DNA of 18,462 bases from RGIG5952 sp045603485 (GTDB taxonomy: Bacteria > Verrucomicrobiota > Kiritimatiellia > RFP12 > JAAYLN01), in NCBI GenBank assembly GCA_045603485.1, contig JAZUMF010000050.1, positions 1-18,462 on the forward strand, in the 5' to 3' direction. This document shows positions 13,769 to 18,462 of this stretch, one piece after another (positions within the stretch are counted from its first letter, which is position 1; every line of letters begins with the position of its first letter). Below the pieces are notes generated by a model that did not search any database, was not told the origin of the DNA, and saw nothing but the letters and a program-made list of their open reading frames with translations. The translations under genes and the position numbers were made by a program.

Positions 13769-14809
13769 TTAGAACGAAAGGTCCGGAGTCGCGTCTAAAA
13801 GAAGAGCGTCCGGGCCGGTTACGCCAACGCCTGTTCCCGCCAGCGAGGCAATCATGGCGGCGTTGTCTCCGCAATACTTTGGCATAGGCAAGTAGATTGG
13901 AGTGCGAGCTGATTTGGCAACTTCCGTCAGGCGGTTTCGTAGCGCCGCATTAAGAGAAACGCCACCGCCGACGGCAAATCCCTTGTAGCGTTTGGCGCGG
14001 AGAGCCTTTTGAATACGGGTTGCAAGAGCCTCTACAATTGCGCTTTGGTAGGCGGCGGCTATATTGCAAATGTCCTCGTCGCACTTTACGGGATTGCGCT
14101 CGAGATATGTGCGGAGAGAAGTTTTGAGACCGCTGAAGCTGAAGCAAAGCTCCGCATTGAGATTGCCGAGGGCAGGGGAGTCGGGAGAAATGCGTCCTTG
14201 AGGGAAGCGAATGTGACTATAATCCGTTGCCTTATCGGCAGCCTTCTGAATCGCAGGACCTCCGGGATAGCCGAGCCCAAGCAGTTTTGCCGCTTTGTCA
14301 AAGGCTTCGCCTGCGGCGTCGTCCAAAGTCTGCCCTAAAATTTTGGGTATGCCGTCATTGCCTATTTCGGCAACCGTTGAGTGTCCGCCAGAAACAACAA
14401 GCGCCAAGAGTGGAAGCGAATCGGAAAGCTTTGGCGCGTCAGGGGAGAGAAATGCACTTTGAATATGGGCATGGATGTGGTTTATGCCGATAAGCGGTTT
14501 CCCGAGCGAGGCGGCAAGCCCTTTAGCCGCAGAGAGTCCTACGAGCAACGAACTCGCAAGCCCGGGCCCGTATGTCGAGGCGACGGCATCAATATCTTCA
14601 AATTTTATGCCCGCCTCTTCAATTGCCGCTTGAATCACAGAAGGAATCTTCTCGATGTGGCTTCGAGAGGCGATTTCTGGAACCACGCCGCCGTGTGGCG
14701 CATGGAGCGCGATTTGCGTATGGATGACAGAGGAAAGAACCTCGTATCCATCCTTTACTACGGCGGCAGCTGTTTCGTCGCAGGATGATTCTATGCCTAA
14801 AACTAACAT
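13769..14809 (-). CDS. tsaD: tRNA N6-adenosine threonylcarbamoyltransferase
   Basis: TsaD transfers the threonylcarbamoyl group to A37 of ANN-decoding tRNAs (t6A), working with TsaB and TsaE. The 346 residues carry GIESSCDETAAAVV (5-18), YGPGLASSLLVG, the metal-binding NHIHAH (110-115, with H111 and H115), VSGGHS (139-144), the GEAFDKAAKLLGLGYPGG block, GGGVSLN and CGDNAAMIA (313-321, with D315). Length and order are normal. GGAGG (minus strand, 14820-14816) stands six bases before ATG. The start is 22 bases after the ettA stop, so the two are probably cotranscribed. tsaB and tsaE are not in the window. Confidence 0.97.
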   Translation of the reverse strand: MLVLGIESSCDETAAAVVKDGYEVLSSVIHTQIALHAPHGGVVPEIASRSHIEKIPSVIQAAIEEAGIKFEDIDAVASTYGPGLASSLLVGLSAAKGLAASLGKPLIGINHIHAHIQSAFLSPDAPKLSDSLPLLALVVSGGHSTVAEIGNDGIPKILGQTLDDAAGEAFDKAAKLLGLGYPGGPAIQKAADKATDYSHIRFPQGRISPDSPALGNLNAELCFSFSGLKTSLRTYLERNPVKCDEDICNIAAAYQSAIVEALATRIQKALRAKRYKGFAVGGGVSLNAALRNRLTEVAKSARTPIYLPMPKYCGDNAAMIASLAGTGVGVTGPDALLLDATPDLSF

Positions 14810-14831
14810 TCTATGCCTCCGTATCTTTTCC

Positions 14832-16508
14832 TTAGTGCTTAATCGGACGGAAGGTTACTCGCTGAGGACGGTCTGCCGCGTCACCGAGAAGCTTGCGGCG
14901 CGCCTCATGGTAGTCCTGGTAGTTACCCTCAAAGAAGGTGACCTTCGAATCGCCTTCAAAGGCAAGAATGTGTGTTGCGATTCGGTCAAGGAACCAGCGG
15001 TCGTGCGATACGACAACAACGCAGCCGCCGAAGTCGGAGATACCTTCTTCAAGGGCGCGAAGCGTCGTTACATCAAGGTCATTGGTAGGTTCGTCAAGGA
15101 GCAGCAGGTTGCCGCCTGAGCGGAGAAGCTTGGCCAAGTGTACGCGATTGCGCTCACCGCCTGAAAGGACACCCACCTTCTTGTTCTGCTCCGAACCCTT
15201 AAAGTTAAAGCGGGAGCAATATGCGCGGCCATTCATTTGACGCCCGCCGAGGTCGACATTTTCATTGCCCCCCGTAATCTCTTCGTAGAGAGTATGGTTG
15301 TCATCAAGAGCGTCGCGCATCTGATCAACATAGGAAACGACAACTGTAGGGCCTATCGTAAGCTTACCCGAAAGAGGCTGTAGCTTACCGGTGATAAGAT
15401 TCATCAAAGTTGATTTGCCCGCGCCATTTCCGCCGACTACGCCAATGATAGAACCCTTAGGCAAATCGAAGTTGACATTCTCAAAGAGAAGCTTGTCGCC
15501 AAATCCCATCGAGAGATTTTCGGCCTTGACGACAAGGTCGCCAAGGTGTGGCCCCGGCGGAATCGAAATTTTGAGATTGTCCTCGCGGACATCGACCTGC
15601 TGTTTTGCAAGCTCCTCGTAGCGTGCGATACGAGCCTTGCTCTTGGCACGGCGGCCTGATGGATTGGTGCGGACCCACGCAAGCTCGTTTTCAAGAAGTT
15701 TGCGGCGGCTTTCGCTTTGCTTCTGCTGGCGAGCCATCATTTCCTGCTTTTGGACAAGCCACTCCTCGTAGTTGCCCTTCCATGGATATGTGCGCCCCTG
15801 ATCAAGCTCAAGAATCCATGCCGTCACATTGTTAAGGAAGTAGCGGTCGTGTGTGACTACGACAAGGGTTCCCGTAAAACGCTTGAGATATTCCTCAAGC
15901 CACGCAACTGATTCTGCGTCAAGGTGGTTGGTAGGCTCGTCAAGAAGGAGCACATCGGGATTGGAGATGAGGAGCCTGCAAAGAGCGACGCGGCGGCGTT
16001 CACCGCCTGAAAGGTTTGCGGCGGGAGTATCTGCCGGTGGAGTGCGTAGAGCCTCCATGGCAAGCTCGACGGTATGGTCAAGCGACCAAAGGTCGTTTTG
16101 GTCAATAATGTCTTGAAGCTTGCTCATTTCGTCGCCGAGCTTGTCCATCTCCTCGTCGGTGACATCATCCTCGCCCATACGGTCACAAACGGCATCATAG
16201 CGGTCAAGGATAGCCTGAGCCTCGGCGACGCCCTCCTGAATGCACTCGCCGACAGTCTTGTTCGGGTCTAACTGAGGTTCCTGCTCCAAATAACCGATGC
16301 GGGCGTTTTTTGCGATTTGGCAGTCGCCCATAAAGTCCTTGTCAAGACCTGCCAAGATACGCAGCAGAGAAGATTTACCGCTGCCGTTAGCACCGATAAC
16401 GCCGATATGCGCACCAAAAAAGAAAGCCAATGAGACATCGTCAAGGATAGTCTTCATATTGTGCTGCTTGGTGACCCGCTGAAGATTAAAAACATATTCG
16501 CCCGCCAT
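14832..16508 (-). CDS. ettA: Energy-dependent translational throttle protein (ABC-F)
   Basis: EttA is a soluble ABC-F ATPase that binds the ribosomal E site and gates the first peptide bond according to ATP/ADP ratio. With the start at 16508 it has 558 residues, close to the E. coli length, and begins MAGEYVFNL, matching the family N-terminus. A GTG start 24 codons upstream would add a tail unlike the family. Features in order: Walker A GANGSGKS (39-46), the arm region (about 85-140, acidic helices), LSGGE (166-170), LLLDEPTNHLD (187-197), the PtIM linker rich in Arg and Lys (about 255-305), second Walker A GGNGAGKS (359-366), LSGGE (448-452) and LLLDEPTNDLD. No transmembrane segment is present, as expected. 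The ribosome-binding site is weak (TGGGAA). tsaD follows directly, and the 129-aa unknown gene precedes it by 38 bases. Confidence 0.95.
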   Translation of the reverse strand: MAGEYVFNLQRVTKQHNMKTILDDVSLAFFFGAHIGVIGANGSGKSSLLRILAGLDKDFMGDCQIAKNARIGYLEQEPQLDPNKTVGECIQEGVAEAQAILDRYDAVCDRMGEDDVTDEEMDKLGDEMSKLQDIIDQNDLWSLDHTVELAMEALRTPPADTPAANLSGGERRRVALCRLLISNPDVLLLDEPTNHLDAESVAWLEEYLKRFTGTLVVVTHDRYFLNNVTAWILELDQGRTYPWKGNYEEWLVQKQEMMARQQKQSESRRKLLENELAWVRTNPSGRRAKSKARIARYEELAKQQVDVREDNLKISIPPGPHLGDLVVKAENLSMGFGDKLLFENVNFDLPKGSIIGVVGGNGAGKSTLMNLITGKLQPLSGKLTIGPTVVVSYVDQMRDALDDNHTLYEEITGGNENVDLGGRQMNGRAYCSRFNFKGSEQNKKVGVLSGGERNRVHLAKLLRSGGNLLLLDEPTNDLDVTTLRALEEGISDFGGCVVVVSHDRWFLDRIATHILAFEGDSKVTFFEGNYQDYHEARRKLLGDAADRPQRVTFRPIKH

Positions 16509-16546
16509 GTGTTCCCATACTTTCTTTATTGATAGTGCGTTACCGT

Positions 16547-16936
16547 TTAACAAATTGTAAGATCGCCGACGATTTTCCACGAATCGTTATCGCGGACAAT
16601 CCTAAGCTCGCGTTCAGGAAATGCCTTAGTCAACTCCTCTTGAAGGACTTGAATCGCTTCCTCTTCAAATTTTGCCCGAAAATCCTTTGGAACAGTCTCC
16701 AATGTGACTATGCGAAAGCCAAGGGCATATCCCGGTCCAAATTTAGAGCCGAAACCGGCTGAAAATCCGGCATTGAATTCAAAAAGCCCATCGTATTGGC
16801 GATTTACAGAAGTACCATGCGGTGGGCGTGCAGGATGGAGCGCAAACTTATCACCATAGCGCTTCTCCATAACCATATCGGCGGCCTCAAGCGCTTTGGA
16901 GAGAGTCTCCTCCATCTTTTCTGTGCGAATATCCAT
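16547..16936 (-). CDS. Hypothetical protein of 129 aa, upstream of ettA
   Basis: I do not recognise this family. The chain has an acidic helical N-terminus (MDIRTEKMEETLSKALEAAD), a central Gly/Phe-rich stretch (about 51-75, with FEFNAGFSAGFGSKFGPGY), a second charged helix (84-105) and a short C-terminal beta-like end (RELRIVRDNDSWKIVGDL). No signal peptide, membrane segment or metal motif is seen. The ATG at 16936 is chosen; a TTG seven codons upstream at 16957 would abut the preceding terminator's T run. No strong ribosome-binding site is visible for either start. It is oriented with ettA and tsaD, 38 bases ahead of ettA, and begins only 19 bases after the serC terminator, so its own promoter is not evident. 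Confidence 0.7.
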   Translation of the reverse strand: MDIRTEKMEETLSKALEAADMVMEKRYGDKFALHPARPPHGTSVNRQYDGLFEFNAGFSAGFGSKFGPGYALGFRIVTLETVPKDFRAKFEEEAIQVLQEELTKAFPERELRIVRDNDSWKIVGDLTIC

Positions 16937-16955
16937 TTTTAAGTTTCGGCTTTGC

Positions 16956-16992
16956 AAAAAAGGGGTTTGAAATCGATTTCAAACGCCTCTTT
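16956..16992 (-). terminator. Strong factor-independent terminator after serC
   Basis: On the minus strand GTTTGAAATC and GATTTCAAAC (16984-16965) form a perfect 20-base palindrome. It is extended, past one C-C mismatch, by AAAGAGG (16992-16986) pairing with CCTTTTT with one G-T pair. Six T (16961-16956) follow. The hairpin lies 27 bases after the serC stop. Confidence 0.8.
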
Positions 16993-17018
16993 GCTTTTTA
17001 TTGCTATTGCAATCTCGT

Positions 17019-18095
17019 TTAGCCTAGGCGCTTCTCAAAGTCGCGCATAAAGTCAACGAGAGCGTCAACGCCCTCAACCGGGAACGCGTTGTAGATGGAA
17101 GCGCGGATACCACCGACCGAGCGGTGCCCCTTGAGGCTTGAAAGACCAACCTTTGAAGCCTCCTCGCAGAAGCGGGCCTCAAGCTCCTCGGTAGGCAAGC
17201 GGAAGGTGACATTCATATCAGAACGGAATTCCTTAGCGGCAGTGCCACGATAGAAGTCGCTGGCGTCAATTGCGGCATAAAGCTTTGCAGCCTTCTCAAC
17301 ATTCTGCTTATACATATTCTCAAGACCGAACTTCTTGAGCCAGCGGGTCATAAGCATAAACATGTAGATGCTGTAGCAAGGAGGTGTATTGTAGAGCGAA
17401 TCCTTCTCAACAAAGGTTGAGTATTTAAGCATTGTCGGAAGAGCCTTTGCACCCTTTTCTGCCAAGTCCTTGCGGATGACGACAACAGCCATACCCGCAG
17501 GGCCGAGATTCTTCTGTGCGCCAGCGTAAATCATTGCAAAGTCTGATGCGTTGAAGGGGCGTGACAGAATGTCAGATGACATATCGGCAATAAGAGGAGC
17601 CTCTGTCTTAGGCATATTCTTCCACTGAGCACCGGAAATTGTCTCGTTAGAGGTGATGTGAGCGTATGCTGCACCGGGAGTCCAATTAAGCTCGTTGTCG
17701 TAAGGCATGCGGGTTGGAATGTCCTTCTCGCAATCTGCGACAACATTAACATTTCCGATAAGACGAGCCTGCTTGATAGCTTGAGCGCCCCAATTGCCTG
17801 AGTTTACATAGTCAGCAACCTGACCGTTGCCAAGGAAATTCATAGGAATCATCGCAAACTGAAGGCTGGCACCGCCCTGAATGAAAAGAACCTCATAGTC
17901 ATCAGTAAGGTTCATAAGCTCGCGAAGGTTGGCCTTAGCCTCATCTTGGATAGCAGAGTAAACCTTACCGCGGTGGGACATTTCCATCACAGACATACCG
18001 CTGCCATTGTAATCAAGCATCTGCTCTTTTGCTTGCTCAAGAATTTCTACAGGAAGTACTGCCGGACCGGCACTAAAGTTATAGATTCGTGACAT
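17019..18095 (-). CDS. serC: Phosphoserine aminotransferase
   Basis: SerC converts 3-phosphohydroxypyruvate and glutamate to phosphoserine and 2-oxoglutarate, and also serves pyridoxal phosphate synthesis. The 358-residue protein carries YNFSAGPAVLP (5-15), GSGMSVMEMSHR (31-42), FIQGGASLQF (71-80), the SDxLSRP stretch, AQKNLGPAG (193-201) with the PLP-binding K195, and GHRSVGGIRASIYNA near the end. The length matches the family. GGAGAG (minus strand, 18107-18102) stands six bases before ATG. It has its own promoter and terminator, so it looks monocistronic. serA and serB are not in the window. Confidence 0.97.
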   Translation of the reverse strand: MSRIYNFSAGPAVLPVEILEQAKEQMLDYNGSGMSVMEMSHRGKVYSAIQDEAKANLRELMNLTDDYEVLFIQGGASLQFAMIPMNFLGNGQVADYVNSGNWGAQAIKQARLIGNVNVVADCEKDIPTRMPYDNELNWTPGAAYAHITSNETISGAQWKNMPKTEAPLIADMSSDILSRPFNASDFAMIYAGAQKNLGPAGMAVVVIRKDLAEKGAKALPTMLKYSTFVEKDSLYNTPPCYSIYMFMLMTRWLKKFGLENMYKQNVEKAAKLYAAIDASDFYRGTAAKEFRSDMNVTFRLPTEELEARFCEEASKVGLSSLKGHRSVGGIRASIYNAFPVEGVDALVDFMRDFEKRLG

Positions 18096-18125
18096 TGTAT
18101 TCTCTCCAAGTGAAGTGAAGTTTCT

Positions 18126-18154
18126 ATGATACCATATTTAGCATAAAATATCAA
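18126..18154 (-). promoter_or_regulatory. serC: Promoter of serC
   Basis: On the minus strand TTGATA (18154-18149), a 17-base spacer and TATCAT (18131-18126) match the sigma-70 consensus at 5 of 6 positions each. The predicted start near 18119 gives a leader of about 24 nt that contains the GGAGAG site. Confidence 0.7.
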
Positions 18155-18174
18155 TCATAACCTCTCGTCTCCGC

Positions 18175-18198
18175 GGTGTCAGACTGTTACACTTGACA
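18175..18198 (+). repeat. Palindromic motif upstream of the RAYT gene
   Basis: TGTCA (18177-18181) and TGACA (18194-18198) form an inverted repeat, and GTGT (18176-18179) pairs with ACAC (18189-18192). The motif ends in the -35 box of the RAYT promoter. Its GGTGT, CAGACT and TTGACA blocks also occur at 3144-3166. Since RAYT proteins act on REP-type palindromes, it could be the element recognised by this transposase or its operator. Confidence 0.4.
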
Positions 18199-18221
18199 TT
18201 ATCCTCTATATCAAATATACT
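18193..18221 (+). promoter_or_regulatory. Near-consensus promoter of the RAYT gene
   Basis: TTGACA (18193-18198), exactly 17 bases and TATACT (18216-18221) match the sigma-70 consensus at 6 and 5 of 6 positions, the strongest promoter in the window. The ribosome-binding site AAGGAG (18244-18249) stands six bases before ATG 18256. Confidence 0.75.
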
Positions 18222-18255
18222 TATTATTACACAATCTAAAAACAAGGAGTCACTT

Positions 18256-18462
18256 ATGCGTAAGCCACGAATCAAAAACGACGGAGAAGGTTATTACCAC
18301 ATTGTAAGCCGCTGCGCCCTACAGCAGTTTCTATTGAGCCCAGAGGGCAAGTCGGTCTTTGTCGATATGCTTCGCCGTATAGCCATCTTCAGCGGCATAG
18401 AGCTACTCAACTATTGCGTAATGGACAACCATTTCCATATCCTTGCCCATGTTCCAATACCA
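18256..18462 (+). CDS. REP-associated tyrosine transposase (RAYT, Y1/HUH), cut by right edge
   Basis: The first 69 residues are visible. YYHIVSRC (13-20) is the start of the Y1 transposase domain, and the HUH metal motif is at 59-61 in CVMDNHFHILAHV. RAYTs are single-domain relatives of IS200/IS605 transposases that cut and join single-stranded DNA at REP-type palindromes. The catalytic Tyr would lie beyond the window. The gene has a strong promoter and a good ribosome-binding site and is divergent from serC. Whether palindromes flank it on the far side cannot be seen. Confidence 0.9.
   Translation, partial: MRKPRIKNDGEGYYHIVSRCALQQFLLSPEGKSVFVDMLRRIAIFSGIELLNYCVMDNHFHILAHVPIP

Noticed and set aside
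16509..16580. Upstream GTG extension of ettA by 24 codons
   Set aside because: The extension overlaps the end of the preceding gene and does not match the EttA N-terminus, which begins at MAGEYVF (16508).
16965..16984. Perfect 20-base palindrome considered as an operator
   Set aside because: It lies just after serC, is extended by further pairing and ends in six T on the minus strand, so a terminator explains it better.

Overview
The window looks like a chromosomal segment of a Gram-negative bacterium of the PVC superphylum, most likely the Verrucomicrobiota/Kiritimatiellota/Lentisphaerota side. The best lineage marker is a 51-residue small basic protein (11633-11788) that closely resembles the small basic protein shared by Chlamydiae and Verrucomicrobia. 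A large secreted beta-helix protein with chlamydial-Pmp-like GGA and FxxN motifs, an LpxC-family gene (lipid A, hence an outer membrane) and glycan-cleaving enzymes (GH89, a GH141-like protein) fit a host-associated or gut member of that group. Taxonomy is inferred from gene content only.

Layout. (1) 1-452: the 3' end of an ISL3-like transposase runs off the left edge. An AT-rich stretch follows, holding hairpins, a run of nine G, a 9-bp tandem repeat and promoter-like sequences. (2) 453-3143: a secreted right-handed beta-helix protein of 896 aa, built from four consecutive ~111-residue super-repeats and closed by a choice-of-anchor-Q-like C-terminus. (3) 3178-5259, minus strand: a GH89 alpha-N-acetylglucosaminidase without a visible signal peptide, whose promoter sits so close to the ATG that a leaderless mRNA is predicted. 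(4) 5354-6742: a DUF2130 protein with a CxxC start and a coiled coil of exact 36-residue periods. (5) 6845-11285: a tight three-gene run of a GH141-like beta-helix enzyme, a nitrilase-GDPD two-domain fusion, and folP, with fusion and folP overlapping by ATGA. (6) 11486-13720: promoter, tRNA-His, small basic protein, panC and a divergent LpxC-like gene, all on the plus strand and probably one transcription unit. (7) 13769-16936, minus strand: an unknown 129-aa gene, ettA and tsaD. (8) 17019-18095, minus strand: serC with a good promoter and a terminator. (9) 18193-18462: the start of a REP-associated tyrosine transposase (RAYT, Y1/HUH) with a near-consensus promoter, cut by the right edge.

Housekeeping genes (folP, panC, serC, tsaD, ettA, tRNA-His) sit among accessory ones: the surface repeat protein, the glycosidases, the fusion enzyme and two mobile elements at the edges. 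No prophage, CRISPR array or recognisable defence operon is visible. The most unusual points are the nitrilase-GDPD fusion, the LpxC-family protein lacking expected catalytic residues, the tRNA-His that appears to share a transcript with the small basic protein, and the surface-protein upstream region with its G9 tract beside IS debris.
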